A stretch of DNA of 64,000 bases from Qipengyuania marincola (lineage in GTDB: Bacteria > Pseudomonadota > Alphaproteobacteria > Sphingomonadales > Sphingomonadaceae), in assembly GCF_029688625.1 (NCBI RefSeq), contig NZ_JARULC010000002.1:310001-374000 (forward strand), written 5' to 3'. A program made the translations under genes and the position numbers. The notes under the pieces are model-generated. The model was not told the origin of the DNA. It ran no database searches and worked only from the letters and a program-made list of their open reading frames with translations. Each line of letters begins with the position of its first letter. The first letter of the stretch is position 1. Shown here one piece after another: positions 50,993 to 60,889 of this stretch.

Positions 50993-51772
50993 ATGGCATT
51001 CAACCCCTTCGACCTCCGCGGGAAGGTCGCGGTCGTCACCGGCGGCAATGGCGGTATCGGCCTCGGCATGGCAGAAGGCCTCGCCGCCGCGGGAGCAGAC
51101 GTCGCGATCTGGGGCCGCAACACGGGTAAGAACGCCAAGGCGCTGGAACAACTGAAGGCGCATGGAACCCGTATCGAGGCGCTTGAGGTCGACGTCTCCA
51201 ACGAACAGGCGGTGGTCGATGCCATGGCAGAAAGTCTCGCGCGCCTCGGCCGGATCGACACCTGCATCGCCAATGCCGGGGTCGGCGGTAGCGCGCCTCT
51301 GACCGAGCAGACCACCGAACAGTGGCGCAAGATCACCACGGTCAATCTCGATGCCGTTTTCTGGACCTTCCGCGAAGCCAGCAAACACATGGTCGAACGC
51401 GCTGGCAATGGCGACAAGGGCGGATCGCTGCTGGTTACCTCCAGCGTCTCGGCCATCCACGGCGCGCCGCAGAACCAGGCCTATGCCGCGACCAAGGCTG
51501 GCGTGCTGGCGATGGTGCGCGGCACGGCGGTGGAGCTTGCCCGGCATGGCATTCGCGCCAACGCGGTCCTGCCCGGCTGGATCGCCACGGAAATGACTGA
51601 GCGCCTGCAAAACTGGGATGCCTTCAACGAGAAGGCGATCGGCCGGGTGCCCATGCGCCGCTGGGGCGAAGGCGCGGATTTTGCCGGGATCGCGGTCTAT
51701 TTCGCGTCAGATGCCAGCAAGTTCCACACCGGAGATTCGGTAGTAATCGACGGGGGTTATTCGATTTTCTGA
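50993..51772 (+). CDS. SDR family oxidoreductase
   Basis: 259 aa. Cofactor motif TGGNGGIGLGMAEGLA (about 16-31), NAG near 92-94, catalytic S and YxxxK in SSVSAIHGAPQNQAYAATKAG, and C-terminal VIDGGYSIF. Classical SDR; substrate unknown. ATG at 50993 preceded by GAGAGGAGA. The frame is open far upstream, but that segment is antisense to the crotonase gene. Confidence 0.92.
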   Translation: MAFNPFDLRGKVAVVTGGNGGIGLGMAEGLAAAGADVAIWGRNTGKNAKALEQLKAHGTRIEALEVDVSNEQAVVDAMAESLARLGRIDTCIANAGVGGSAPLTEQTTEQWRKITTVNLDAVFWTFREASKHMVERAGNGDKGGSLLVTSSVSAIHGAPQNQAYAATKAGVLAMVRGTAVELARHGIRANAVLPGWIATEMTERLQNWDAFNEKAIGRVPMRRWGEGADFAGIAVYFASDASKFHTGDSVVIDGGYSIF

Positions 51773-51792
51773 TGATGCCCAGCCGGCCGAGA

Positions 51793-52488
51793 TCAAACCA
51801 AAGTCTGCTCCACCCGCCAATCGATCGTCTGCCGCCCGTTTGCAGCCAGAAATGCATTTGCCCGGCTGAAGGGCCGCGAACCGAAGAAGCCACGATGGGC
51901 GGACAGCGGGCTGGGGTGCGGGCTTTCGATCACGCAATGCCGGCCATCGCGCAGCGCGGCGATCCGCTTCGCCTTGGCCTGCGCATGGCTGCCCCAGAGG
52001 ATGAAGACGCTCGGGGCGGCGCGCGCAGCCACAGCCGCGACGCAGGCGTCGGTAATCGCGTCCCAGCCGCGCCCGGCGTGACTTCCTGCAGCGCCCGCCT
52101 CGACCGTCAGCGTGGTATTCAGGAGAAGCACCCCCTGCCGCGCCCATGACGTGAGGTCGCCGTGGCGTGCCCGCGATATGCCGAGGTCGCTTTCCAGCTC
52201 CTTGTAGATGTTCGCCAGGCTCGGTGGCACCTTGATGCCCTGCGGCACCGCGAAACACAGGCCCATCGCCTGACTTGGACCGTGATAGGGATCCTGGCCG
52301 AGAATGACGATCTTGACGCGGTCGAGCGGGGTCAGCTCCAGCGCGCGAAAGCGGCAGCCTTCAGGCGGATAAATCGCCTTTCCCGCCGCTTCCTCCTCGC
52401 GCAGCCAGCCGAACAGCCCGCGCACGCCCTCGCTTGCGAGAACGGGTGCCAGCACCGGTTTCCAGCTGTCGGGGATCGCTTCGGTCAT
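51793..52488 (-). CDS. ung: Uracil-DNA glycosylase
   Basis: 231 aa family 1 UDG. Water-activating D66 in GQDPYHG (64-70), LLLNTTLTVE, and the minor-groove loop HPSPLSAHRG with H191. Excises uracil from DNA for base-excision repair. ATG at 52488 gives the standard length; the same frame stays open to 53922 but only as antisense of rnd and lptC. Convergent with the SDR gene. Confidence 0.96.
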   Translation of the reverse strand: MTEAIPDSWKPVLAPVLASEGVRGLFGWLREEEAAGKAIYPPEGCRFRALELTPLDRVKIVILGQDPYHGPSQAMGLCFAVPQGIKVPPSLANIYKELESDLGISRARHGDLTSWARQGVLLLNTTLTVEAGAAGSHAGRGWDAITDACVAAVAARAAPSVFILWGSHAQAKAKRIAALRDGRHCVIESPHPSPLSAHRGFFGSRPFSRANAFLAANGRQTIDWRVEQTLV

Positions 52489-52569
52489 CGCGATCAGGGT
52501 AGGGTGACGGTTGCCGGCAAGCCAGCACCCCTTTCCACCAATCCCCAATCGGCCTAAGGGCCTTGGCCC

Positions 52570-53187
52570 ATGGCAGTGCATTTCCACGAAGAAGACCTTC
52601 CCGCAGGCGTCCTCGCAGACGGTCCGGTGGCCGTCGATACCGAAACCATGGGGTTGATAACCCCGCGCGACCGGCTCTGTCTGGTGCAGATCAGCGACGG
52701 CCAGGGCGACGAGCATCTGGTCCGCTTCGGCCCCGAAAGCACATACGACGCGCCGAACCTCAAGGCCGTGCTTGGCGATCCGCAGCGCCTGAAGCTGTTT
52801 CATTTCGCACGGTTCGACCTCGCCGCAATCGAACATTATCTCGGCGTCACGGCAGCACCCTGCTATTGCACGAAGATCGCCAGCAAGCTGATACGCACCT
52901 ACACCGACCGTCACGGCCTCAAGAACCTCGTCGAGGAACTGCTCGGCGAGAGCATGTCGAAAGCACAGCAAAGCTCCGATTGGGGCGGGCCCGACATCAA
53001 CGAGGCGCAGCGCGAATATGCCGCCAGCGATGTTCGCTTCCTCCATCGCATGCGCGAGGAACTCAATCGCAGGCTGGAGCGCGAGGGGCGGATGGAGCTG
53101 GCACAGGCCTGTTTCGATTTCCTGCCCTGGCGCGCGAGGCTCGACATCGCCGGGTGGCCCGAACACGACATCTTCAGCCACGCGTAA
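52570..53187 (+). CDS. rnd: Ribonuclease D, short form
   Basis: 205 aa. DEDDy 3'-5' exonuclease domain only: D23/E25 (VDTETMGL), FARFDLAAIE (D83 region) and YAASD (about 151-155). Lacks the C-terminal HRDC domains of E. coli RNase D, as is common in alphaproteobacteria. Directly precedes lptC-lptA, a conserved neighbourhood in this class. Divergent from ung. Confidence 0.92.
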   Translation: MAVHFHEEDLPAGVLADGPVAVDTETMGLITPRDRLCLVQISDGQGDEHLVRFGPESTYDAPNLKAVLGDPQRLKLFHFARFDLAAIEHYLGVTAAPCYCTKIASKLIRTYTDRHGLKNLVEELLGESMSKAQQSSDWGGPDINEAQREYAASDVRFLHRMREELNRRLEREGRMELAQACFDFLPWRARLDIAGWPEHDIFSHA

Positions 53188-53211
53188 GGCGGACGGGAGC
53201 ATGCAGGCGCC

Positions 53212-53883
53212 ATGGTAATCGGCCAGCGCAGGATCGAGACGCAGGAAGCCAGAGCGCGGCGCAACGAGCGGCAGCACTGGGCGGAACCGGGCGGCTCGCA
53301 CGACCGGCTCGTCGGTTTCCTCGCCAAGGCCCTGCCAATGGCGGTCGGCGTTCTCGCTGCCTTCATGGTCGTCACGCCGCTCAGTCCGCGCGGCGAGATC
53401 AGCTTTCTGCTCGATCGGGACGAAGTTGCAGTCATCAACGAGCGATTGCGCGTCGACAATGCGCTCTATCGCGGAGAAGACAATTCGGGTCGACCATTCT
53501 CGCTGACAGCGGGCGAGGCGGTCCAGCGATCGAGCGCCGAAGGCATCGTGCGTATGAACGATGTCGTCGCACGTCTGTTGCTGAACGACGGACCGGCCCG
53601 GGTTTCGGCCCGCGGCGGCCGATACGATCTCAATGCGGATATCGTGGCGGTCAACGGCCCGCTCCTGCTTGTCGCTGCTGACGGCTATCGGATGGTCGCC
53701 CGTGGCGTTTCGGTCGATCTGGCGGACAAGATGCTGTTCGGCCGCGGCGGCGTCGAAGGTGCCGTGCCCGCAGGAACCTTTCGCGGCGACAGCCTGGTCG
53801 CCGATCTCGAGGCGCGGACCATCGTATTGACCGGCAACGCCCGGCTGCGCATGGTTCCCGGCCAGTTGAGGATGCCACGATGA
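53212..53883 (+). CDS. lptC: LPS export ABC transporter periplasmic protein LptC
   Basis: 223 aa. A single TM anchor near 33-55 follows a charged cytosolic N-terminus; a periplasmic beta-jellyroll follows (repeats of D-x-V-A-x-L and GRYDLNADIVAVNGPL). LptC bridges LptBFG and LptA in LPS transport. Identified mainly by position between rnd and lptA together with topology and strand pattern. ATGA overlap with lptA. Confidence 0.85.
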   Translation: MVIGQRRIETQEARARRNERQHWAEPGGSHDRLVGFLAKALPMAVGVLAAFMVVTPLSPRGEISFLLDRDEVAVINERLRVDNALYRGEDNSGRPFSLTAGEAVQRSSAEGIVRMNDVVARLLLNDGPARVSARGGRYDLNADIVAVNGPLLLVAADGYRMVARGVSVDLADKMLFGRGGVEGAVPAGTFRGDSLVADLEARTIVLTGNARLRMVPGQLRMPR

Positions 53884-54431
53884 AACAGCATGTGACCACC
53901 ATGGCCCGATGGGGGCTGGCAAGCTTCGCGCTGACGCTGACCGCGATCACCGGCATGCAGTTGCAGGCGCAGGCCATCGCGGCCCACAATTCCAATGCAC
54001 CGGTGTCCTTCGCCGCCGACCGGATCGAATTGCAGGACCGGCAGAACCGCGTCGTGCTGTCGGGCGGCGTTGAGATCACCCAGGCCGGGCTTTCGCTGAA
54101 TGCGGCGCGCACGATCATCAGCTATTCCGACGCCGGAACCCTGCAAATCCAGCGCATCATGGCCACCGGCGGTGTAAACGTGCAGCGCGGCAATGAGCGT
54201 GCGCGGGGCGATACGGCGGTCTACGACTTCAACCGGCGCATCATCACCATGGCCGGCAATGTTCGCCTGAACCGCGGCGGCGACACGCTCAACGGCGGCC
54301 GGCTTGTCATCGATCTCGCGAGCGGCGTTTCAAGCGTGGACGGTCGCGCCAGCGGATCGTCCTCCGTTACCGGGCAATCCTCCAGCTCCGGCGGCCGCGT
54401 GACCGGGACCTTCTCCGTCCCCGAGAACTGA
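53880..54431 (+). CDS. lptA: LptA/OstA family LPS transport protein
   Basis: 183 aa. Signal peptide (about 1-35) then the OstA N-domain: VSFAADRIELQDRQNRVVLSG, GVEITQAGLSLNAARTII and RGDTAVYDFNRRIITMAGNVRLNRGGDTLNG. Forms the periplasmic beta-bridge for LPS. Ser/Gly-rich tail. The stop TGA overlaps the next ATG by one base; the expected lptB is not next. Confidence 0.92.
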   Translation: MKQHVTTMARWGLASFALTLTAITGMQLQAQAIAAHNSNAPVSFAADRIELQDRQNRVVLSGGVEITQAGLSLNAARTIISYSDAGTLQIQRIMATGGVNVQRGNERARGDTAVYDFNRRIITMAGNVRLNRGGDTLNGGRLVIDLASGVSSVDGRASGSSSVTGQSSSSGGRVTGTFSVPEN

Positions 54432-55564
54432 TGCGGCCCGCGCTGCTCGCCTTGACCGGATGCGGGGCAGGCGAACCGGAGGCGCTTTCGGCCCAGCAGT
54501 GGCACGAACTGGATGCGCTGGCCGATGGCCATCGGCTGAGACCGCATCTCCACGCCCGGCTGATCCGCGGCGAGATTGCTATACCTGTGTCGAACGATAT
54601 CTCCCTCCTCTGGCAGGCCTCCTATCGGGAGAACGCGCTCTACATGCTCGCCCAGCGTCATGCGCTGAAACACGCAGCCGAGGTGCTTGCGAAGGCCGGC
54701 ATCAGGGCGCTGGGATTGAAAGGCACTGCGCTGGCCTGGCGCGTCTGGCCCGCGCCCGCCGAAAGGCCAATGCGCGACATCGATATTCTGGTCGCGGAGG
54801 CACAGGCGCCGCTTGCCTATAGAGTCCTGCAGGAAGCGAATTGGGACGCGCCCCAGCTGGATGATACCGCCCTCGCGCGCCTCGCTGCGCAGGAAACTCA
54901 CCTGCCGGGCCTGCAGTCGGCGGACGGACTGATGCTGGAAGTGCATGCGCACGCCTGGGCCAGCGCGCCCCTTTCGGGCCTCGCGATGCCCGATGGCGAC
55001 GATGACGGGATGATGCGACGCGCCGGATTCGACGAGTCGCTTGGGATTGCCGTGCCTTCGAGCGAAGACATGCTGGCGCATCTCGTCATTCACTGCGCTG
55101 TGTCGCACCTCTTCAATACCGGGCCGCTGGCCCTGGGAGACATCGATTATCTGCTGCGCGCGACCGCGATCGACTGGGCCAAGTTCTGGAGGCGAGCAGA
55201 GCGCCAGGGCTTTACGCGCGCCGCGGCGATCATGCTGCATCTGGTCGACCGCTGGCGACAGCCTGGCGCCGCAGAGATGGCCGGCATCCCGATCTCTATC
55301 GCGCCCGAATTGATCGCGCGCGCGGAGGATCTGCTGTGCCAGGATCCGCTCTCGCGCAAGGACATCAATGCGATTGCCGGATTGCGGCATGGAGGAGCCG
55401 CAGACCGTCTGGGCGATCACCCGCTGCAGCCGCGCAGCATCAGCCAGAGGCTGCGCGATGTGCCGGCGCGCGGCCTGTCGATCGGGAAGAGCTTGCTGAA
55501 TGCGCAGACACGCGCAGATGGTGCTGCGACGGCGGCAATGGCGCGCTGGCTGGCCAGCGACTAG
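54431..55564 (+). CDS. Nucleotidyltransferase-family protein (NTP_transf_5)
   Basis: 377 aa. The nucleotidyltransferase-like core is ALGLKGTALAWRVW followed by ERPMRDIDILV (about 95-125), with helical C-terminal region. Proteins of this family commonly occur in exosortase/PEP-CTERM and polysaccharide clusters; activity is not established. Here it is coupled to lptA by a one-base overlap. The 3' end overlaps convergent holA by 4 nt. Confidence 0.8.
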   Translation: MRPALLALTGCGAGEPEALSAQQWHELDALADGHRLRPHLHARLIRGEIAIPVSNDISLLWQASYRENALYMLAQRHALKHAAEVLAKAGIRALGLKGTALAWRVWPAPAERPMRDIDILVAEAQAPLAYRVLQEANWDAPQLDDTALARLAAQETHLPGLQSADGLMLEVHAHAWASAPLSGLAMPDGDDDGMMRRAGFDESLGIAVPSSEDMLAHLVIHCAVSHLFNTGPLALGDIDYLLRATAIDWAKFWRRAERQGFTRAAAIMLHLVDRWRQPGAAEMAGIPISIAPELIARAEDLLCQDPLSRKDINAIAGLRHGGAADRLGDHPLQPRSISQRLRDVPARGLSIGKSLLNAQTRADGAATAAMARWLASD

Positions 55565-56607
55565 CGCCGACCCGCGCCAGCCAGCTGCGCAAGGCTGGTC
55601 AGCCCCTGCGCCAGCAGCAATTCGGATGCCTGGCTATTGGCCAGCAGGTCGCGATGCAGGCGCGTCAGGCCGTGGGTAAGGCGGTCCAGCCGCCCCTTGG
55701 CCCGCCAGCGCGACAGCTGGTTGCCGATCTCGCGCTCCTCCTTCCAGAAGATCCCGAGCCGTGCCTTCTCGCCCTTGTCGAGATCGCCGTAGGACCGGTT
55801 GCCAAGAGCCGCGGCGATGCGAGCCAATTGCGCGGCGCGGCGTTCGAAGGCGAGCAGCACGCCGACCGGATTGAGCCCGAGTTGCCGCATCCGCGCAATT
55901 TCGGGAGCGACCCGGTTCGACTGCCCGCCCATCACCGCATTGACCAGCGGCATGAAGCCATCCTCTTCGCTGGCTGCGCCGATCGCATCGAGATCCTCTG
56001 CGCTCGCCGCCTTCGGGCTCTGCGGGCTGGCGTCGAGATAGATCGCCAGCTTGGTGATCTCGCTCTGCGCCAGGCGGACGTCGAGCGTCGCAGCCCGCGC
56101 CACTTTCTCGGCCAGATCACCGCCGAGGCGCACACCTGCAGCATCGGCCATTGCCCTTACGCTTTGCGTCACCGAACGCAGATCGGGCGGATAGAACAGC
56201 GCGACCACCGCATCCTTGCGCTTTTCGAGCAGCTTGGCGGTGCGTGACTTGTCGGTCGCCGAGGTCGCGACAACGATGACCGGGCAGGCTTCCCCCGCCC
56301 CCATGTCGCCGGTTTCGAGGAGTGTCTTGAGCGCCTCATGCGCTTCGTCCCCCGCCGCGCGGACCCAGATATGCCGCTTGTCTCCGAAGAGCGAGGAAGA
56401 GCGCGCCTCATCACCCAAGCGGGCAGGATCGCCGCGCAGTTCCGCACCGCTTAGCTCGACCCGTTCGCCGGGCTGGTCGAGCCAGCTGACCAGATCGTTC
56501 GCCGCCGCGCTGGCACCGGCTTCGTCCTGGCCGCAGAAGAAGAACACGCCGCAATCGCTTGCCGCAGCCCTTCCCTTGGAGGCGAAGTCCTTGCCGGCCA
56601 GCTTCAC
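55561..56607 (-). CDS. holA: DNA polymerase III delta subunit
   Basis: 348 aa clamp-loader subunit. N-terminal FFFCGQDEAGASAAANDLVSWL, the AAA-like but non-hydrolytic domain, and the C-terminal helical domain with KLAIYLD, LLAFERRAAQLARIAAALG and WKEEREIGNQLSRW. Opens the beta clamp. Overlaps lptE by 4 nt in the conserved leuS-lptE-holA order. Confidence 0.93.
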   Translation of the reverse strand: MKLAGKDFASKGRAAASDCGVFFFCGQDEAGASAAANDLVSWLDQPGERVELSGAELRGDPARLGDEARSSSLFGDKRHIWVRAAGDEAHEALKTLLETGDMGAGEACPVIVVATSATDKSRTAKLLEKRKDAVVALFYPPDLRSVTQSVRAMADAAGVRLGGDLAEKVARAATLDVRLAQSEITKLAIYLDASPQSPKAASAEDLDAIGAASEEDGFMPLVNAVMGGQSNRVAPEIARMRQLGLNPVGVLLAFERRAAQLARIAAALGNRSYGDLDKGEKARLGIFWKEEREIGNQLSRWRAKGRLDRLTHGLTRLHRDLLANSQASELLLAQGLTSLAQLAGAGRR

Positions 56608-57104
56608 GGTTGCGGCGGCGGGCTGTCGCGCAGGCTCAGCGCGACGCGGGTCACGATTCGCTGTGCGACCTGCTCGGCGAGATTCTCCAGCGCAGTCTGC
56701 TCGGCGGCGATGGTGGCGTATTCGCTAGACACCACGTCGATGCCCGCATCGGACGCAGCCGTCGCGTCAAGCACGATGTCGCCGCTGGCGAGGTCGATCA
56801 GCTGGTAGCGCGCGCGAAGCGTCCGGCGTTCGCGGCTGACGGTATCGTCGCGCAGGATCGCGAGCCCCTCGAGCTGGTCGTCGAGGCGCACGTCCAGCCG
56901 GTATTGCGGGCTGGCCTCGCCTGCCGCACCCAAACGGTCGTTCAGGGCGTTGCGGACCAGCCAGCCGGCCTGCCCCTCGATCGGGGCGACGTCGACCGAT
57001 GCGAGTCCGCGCGCCACCGCACCATCGCCCCCGCCCGCATACATGGGCGAAAGGCCGCAAGCGGAGAGCAGCAGGGCGGACAGGGAGGCGAGAAGTACGC
57101 GCAT
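56604..57104 (-). CDS. lptE: LPS-assembly lipoprotein LptE
   Basis: 166 aa. Lipoprotein signal with lipobox LSAC (Cys16), then GLSPMYAGG and a two-helix/four-strand pattern with LENLAEQVAQRIVTRVALSL at the C-terminus. Partner of LptD at the outer membrane. Located between leuS and holA as in other proteobacteria; one-base overlap with the leuS stop. Confidence 0.92.
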   Translation of the reverse strand: MRVLLASLSALLLSACGLSPMYAGGGDGAVARGLASVDVAPIEGQAGWLVRNALNDRLGAAGEASPQYRLDVRLDDQLEGLAILRDDTVSRERRTLRARYQLIDLASGDIVLDATAASDAGIDVVSSEYATIAAEQTALENLAEQVAQRIVTRVALSLRDSPPPQP

Positions 57105-59620
57105 CAGGTGACGATATTGACCAATCGATCGGGCACCACAATGACCTTGCGCACTTCTGCCCCGTCGATCGAACGCTGCACCTTGTCGGATGCCAGCGCC
57201 ATGGCCTCGAGATCCTCCTTCGAGGCCCCCTTGGGCGCAGTCAGCGTGTCGCGCAGCTTGCCCTTGTGCTGGACGGCGATGGTGACCTCGTCTTCGACCA
57301 GCAGTGCCGGATCGACTGCGGGCCAGGGCGCATCGGCGACGAGGCCCTCCATGCCCATGTCGGCCCAGGCTTCCTCAGCGAGATGCGGCATCATCGGGGC
57401 GACGAGTTGGACCAGCGTACGGATCGCAGCGGATCTGCTGGCAGAAGGTGCTGCCTTTTCGACCGCACCGGTCAATTCGTAGATTCGCGCGACGGCTTTG
57501 TTGAAGCCCAGCGCCTCGATATCCTCGGCCACCGCAGCGATGGCCTGGTGGGTCTTGCGGTCGAGCGCTTTGTCCTTGCCCCCGGCTTGCGGTTCATAGG
57601 CACCGAACAAGCGCCACAGGCGGTGGACGAAGCGCGAGCAGCCCTCGATGCCGGCTTCCGACCATGGCAAATCGCGCTCGGGCGGGCTGTCGGACAGCAT
57701 GAACCAGCGCACCGCGTCCGCGCCGTAACTGTCGACGATGGTGTCGGGGTCGACGACGTTCTTCTTCGACTTCGACATCTTGATGACGCGGCCGATCTCG
57801 ACCTCACCGCCATCGGCGCTCAGCAGCGCGCGATCGGCCTCGCGGCTGATTTCGTCGGGCGCGTAATAGACGGTCTTGCCGCCTTCTTTCCGGCTGTAGG
57901 TCTCGTGCGTCACCATGCCTTGCGTGAACAGCGAGGCGAAGGGCTCCTTCACCTCGATCTGCCCCATATGGGCGAGCGCGCGGGTCCAGAAGCGAGCGTA
58001 GAGCAGATGCAGGATCGCGTGTTCGATGCCGCCGATATATTGCTCGACCGGCAGCCATTTGGCGACTTCCTCGGCGTCGAAGGGTTTGTCGGCAGGCTGG
58101 CTGGCGAAGCGCAGGAAATACCAGCTGGAATCCACGAATGTATCGAGCGTGTCGGTCTCGCGCTCCGCCTTGCCGCCGCACTTGGGGCAATCGACGTGCT
58201 TCCACGTTTCGTGCCGCAGCAGCGGGTTGCCCGGGGTCTGGAAATCGACATCTTCGGGCAGCGTGATCGGCAGGCTGTCCTTGGGCGCCGCTACTACGCC
58301 GCAGCTTTCGCAGTGAATGAAAGGGATCGGCGTGCCCCAGTAGCGCTGGCGGCTGACGCCCCAGTCGCGCAGGCGCCAGACGGTCTTGCCTTCGCCCCGA
58401 CCCTGCTCCTCGATGCGGCGGATGATCTCGCGCTTGGCGGTCTCCACGTCCATGCCATCGAGGAAGTCGGAATTGACGATCACCCCGTCGCCCGCCTCGG
58501 CCTCGCCATCGAACGGCGTGCCGGCATCCTCGACACTCGGCGCAACGACGCGCGGGATGGGCAGGCCGTATTTCGTCGCGAATTCGAAGTCGCGCTGGTC
58601 GTGCCCCGGCACCGCCATGATGGCACCGGTGCCGTAATCCATCAGCACGAAGTTCGCGATGTAGACCGGCAGGTCCGCGCCGGTGAACGGATGCTTTGCG
58701 GCGATGCCGGTGTCGAAGCCGAGCTTTTCGGCGGTTTCGAGTTCGGCAGCGGTCGTGCCGCCCTTCTTGCACTCGGCAATGAAGGCGCGCGCCTCATCGC
58801 TGTCGATGCCCTGCGCCACCGGATGGTCGGCGGCAACCGCCACGAAGCTCGCGCCGAAAATCGTGTCGGGACGCGTGGTGTAAACCGGCAGCCTTGCGCC
58901 GTTCGAGAGGTCGAAGCTGAATTCGAGCCCCTTGGACTTACCGATCCAGTTCTCCTGCATCAGCCGCACCTTCTCGGGCCAATTCTCGAGGCTTCCCAGA
59001 CCCTCGAGCAATTCCTCGGCAAAGTCGGTAATCTTGAGGAACCACTGGTTCAGCTTGCGTTTCTCGACCTCTGCGCCCGAGCGCCAGCCCTTGCCGTCGA
59101 TCACCTGCTCGTTGGCGAGCACGGTCATGTCGACCGGGTCCCAATTGACCTCGCTCTCCTTGCGATAGACGAGGCCCGCTTCGTAGAGGTCGATGAAGAG
59201 CGCCTGTTCGTGGCCGTAATAATCGGGCTCACAGGTCGCCAGTTCGCGGCTCCAATCGAGCGCGAAGCCGAGGCGCTTCAGCTGCGCCTTCATGTGTTCG
59301 ATATTGGCTCGCGTCCAGCCGCCCGGATGCACGCCCTTCTCCATCGCGGCGTTCTCCGCCGGCATGCCGAAGGCGTCCCAGCCCATCGGGTGCAGCACCT
59401 CGTGCCCGGTCGCCTTCTTGTAGCGCGCCAGCACATCGCCCATCGTGTAATTGCGCACATGGCCGATATGGATGCGCCCGCTGGGATAGGGGAACATCTC
59501 CAGCACGTAGCTCTTGGGCTTGGGAGAATCGCTGTCGGCGCGGAAGGTCTGCGCCTCCTCCCATGCAGTTTGCCAGCGCGCATCGGCGCTCGCGGGGTCG
59601 AAACGGGTATCGCTGCTCAT
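57104..59620 (-). CDS. leuS: Leucyl-tRNA synthetase
   Basis: 838 aa class I synthetase. HIGH motif 51-54 ([16 protein letters not shown]), the large CP1 editing domain (about 220-420), KMSKS at 614-618 and anticodon-binding domain to the end. Full length. It begins the leuS-lptE-holA unit, downstream of the DUF3576 gene (41-nt gap). Confidence 0.98.
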   Translation of the reverse strand: MSSDTRFDPASADARWQTAWEEAQTFRADSDSPKPKSYVLEMFPYPSGRIHIGHVRNYTMGDVLARYKKATGHEVLHPMGWDAFGMPAENAAMEKGVHPGGWTRANIEHMKAQLKRLGFALDWSRELATCEPDYYGHEQALFIDLYEAGLVYRKESEVNWDPVDMTVLANEQVIDGKGWRSGAEVEKRKLNQWFLKITDFAEELLEGLGSLENWPEKVRLMQENWIGKSKGLEFSFDLSNGARLPVYTTRPDTIFGASFVAVAADHPVAQGIDSDEARAFIAECKKGGTTAAELETAEKLGFDTGIAAKHPFTGADLPVYIANFVLMDYGTGAIMAVPGHDQRDFEFATKYGLPIPRVVAPSVEDAGTPFDGEAEAGDGVIVNSDFLDGMDVETAKREIIRRIEEQGRGEGKTVWRLRDWGVSRQRYWGTPIPFIHCESCGVVAAPKDSLPITLPEDVDFQTPGNPLLRHETWKHVDCPKCGGKAERETDTLDTFVDSSWYFLRFASQPADKPFDAEEVAKWLPVEQYIGGIEHAILHLLYARFWTRALAHMGQIEVKEPFASLFTQGMVTHETYSRKEGGKTVYYAPDEISREADRALLSADGGEVEIGRVIKMSKSKKNVVDPDTIVDSYGADAVRWFMLSDSPPERDLPWSEAGIEGCSRFVHRLWRLFGAYEPQAGGKDKALDRKTHQAIAAVAEDIEALGFNKAVARIYELTGAVEKAAPSASRSAAIRTLVQLVAPMMPHLAEEAWADMGMEGLVADAPWPAVDPALLVEDEVTIAVQHKGKLRDTLTAPKGASKEDLEAMALASDKVQRSIDGAEVRKVIVVPDRLVNIVT

Positions 59621-59661
59621 GCGAGCGGCCTTACCGGTTTTGCGCGTGATTTAAAGGCGGT

Positions 59662-60108
59662 TTAGCTGACCGCCTGGCGGCGCAGCTCGCGCGCCTTGGT
59701 CAGGATGATGTCTTCGAGCTTCTGCACGGTCGCCGCCTGTACCGGCGCATCGACCCAGGCGCCGTTCTGGGCGACCTGGCGGCTCGCCGCGACGCGCAGC
59801 GCATCGGCACGCAGATCCTGGTCGAGGATCGTGACTGTCACCTTCACGCGCTCGTTCGGGTTGCTCGGATTGGCATACCAGTCGGTCACGATCACGCCGC
59901 CATTGCTGTCCGCCTGAAGCAGCGGGGCGAAGCTGACCGCCTCAAGTGCCGCGCGCCAGAGATAGGAATTCACGCCGATGGTGGTGACCTGCGACGCGGC
60001 GAGGTCCGCCTCGGGTCGCTCGCGCCCGCCACATGCTGCAAGGCTGGCCGCCGCGGCAATTGCCATGGCGAGTGTTGCGGGCCGGCGAAGATTGGCGAGA
60101 GCGCTCAT
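59662..60108 (-). CDS. DUF3576 lipoprotein
   Basis: 148 aa. Signal with lipobox LAAC (about Cys26), then IGVNSYLWRAALEAVSFAPLLQADSNGGVIVTDWY, the defining DUF3576 block, and a helical C-terminus. Widely conserved just upstream of leuS in alphaproteobacteria; function unknown, envelope-associated. Confidence 0.92.
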   Translation of the reverse strand: MSALANLRRPATLAMAIAAAASLAACGGRERPEADLAASQVTTIGVNSYLWRAALEAVSFAPLLQADSNGGVIVTDWYANPSNPNERVKVTVTILDQDLRADALRVAASRQVAQNGAWVDAPVQAATVQKLEDIILTKARELRRQAVS

Positions 60109-60362
60109 GTTTATCCTTGCGTATGTCAGGCCGCATCTCGGACGGCCCGTGGGTAGCTTGTGTTTCCGGCTCTATATAGCCTGCGCCTGTGCGGGCAAGC
60201 TCTGCCGGTTTACGCGCACACACGTCAGGCGGCGTGAACCAGTAGTGAATTGGGATCGCATGTCGGTTGGCAGGGGTATTATTCTGCGTGCTGTGTCTAT
60301 TCATATTGGCGACAGGATCGAACCGTTCTTATTTGCGTAGCAGGACGAGGAGGGAATTCACG

Positions 60363-60671
60363 ATGAAGAAATTTGCAATCGCAGCATGTGCGGCAACCGG
60401 AATGATCGCAGTCGGCGCGAGCGCAAATACTTCAGCTCCCGATCCGACGGTCACCCCGCTCAGCTATGCCGGCCCTCGCTTCGAAACAACGAAGCATCCG
60501 GGATACGAATTGGGATCCGACGCGGCGCGCGAATATCGTGTCGAACGTGGCAGGCTGTTGGAAAAGTATCTCGCGCTTGAGGAGGCAAATGGCGGCACGC
60601 TCTCGCCGGATGATCGCGCCACCATGGAATCCGAGATCGCAATTTTGAAGACGCGCTACTTCGGTTCGTAG
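60363..60671 (+). CDS. Small secreted protein, unknown
   Basis: 102 aa from ATG 60363, preceded by GAGGAGGGAATTC. Signal peptide about 1-21 (ends GASAN). The mature part has a Pro-rich start and a helical region (EYRVERGRLLEKYLALEEANGG...TMESEIAILKTRYF). No family recognised. Stands alone between two divergent units. Confidence 0.72.
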   Translation: MKKFAIAACAATGMIAVGASANTSAPDPTVTPLSYAGPRFETTKHPGYELGSDAAREYRVERGRLLEKYLALEEANGGTLSPDDRATMESEIAILKTRYFGS

Positions 60672-60727
60672 GAGGCCTCGCCCAGTCACTCGTGACCGTT
60701 GTGGGCAAACCGCCACACCTCACTCCT

Positions 60728-60770
60728 TTCGCCCCGGACGGCCTGTGGAAAAGCTGGCCATCGGGGCGAA
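60728..60770 (+). other. Long hairpin downstream of the small secreted protein
   Basis: TTCGCCCCG (60728-60736) and CGGGGCGAA (60762-60770) pair perfectly, and a GGCC/GGCC inner stem extends it around a TGTGGAAAAGCT loop. No T-tract follows. Probably marks transcript end or stabilises the upstream mRNA. Confidence 0.45.
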
Positions 60771-60889
60771 TCGTCCATAGATTGCGATTCTACACGACCG
60801 GGGGAACGAGTCGCGTCATCGTGGGTTCACCGCCTGACCGCTAGATTTCGGACTTCCGATCGTTGAAATGTGGGAAGGACGGACACGTC

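Noticed and set aside
52489-53922. N-terminal extension of Ung (open frame to 53922)
   Set aside because: The extension is antisense to rnd and lptC; ATG 52488 gives the normal UDG length.
56999-59665. 888-aa open frame on the plus strand opposite leuS and lptE
   Set aside because: Antisense shadow; no recognisable motif, and leuS shows HIGH and KMSKS on the other strand.
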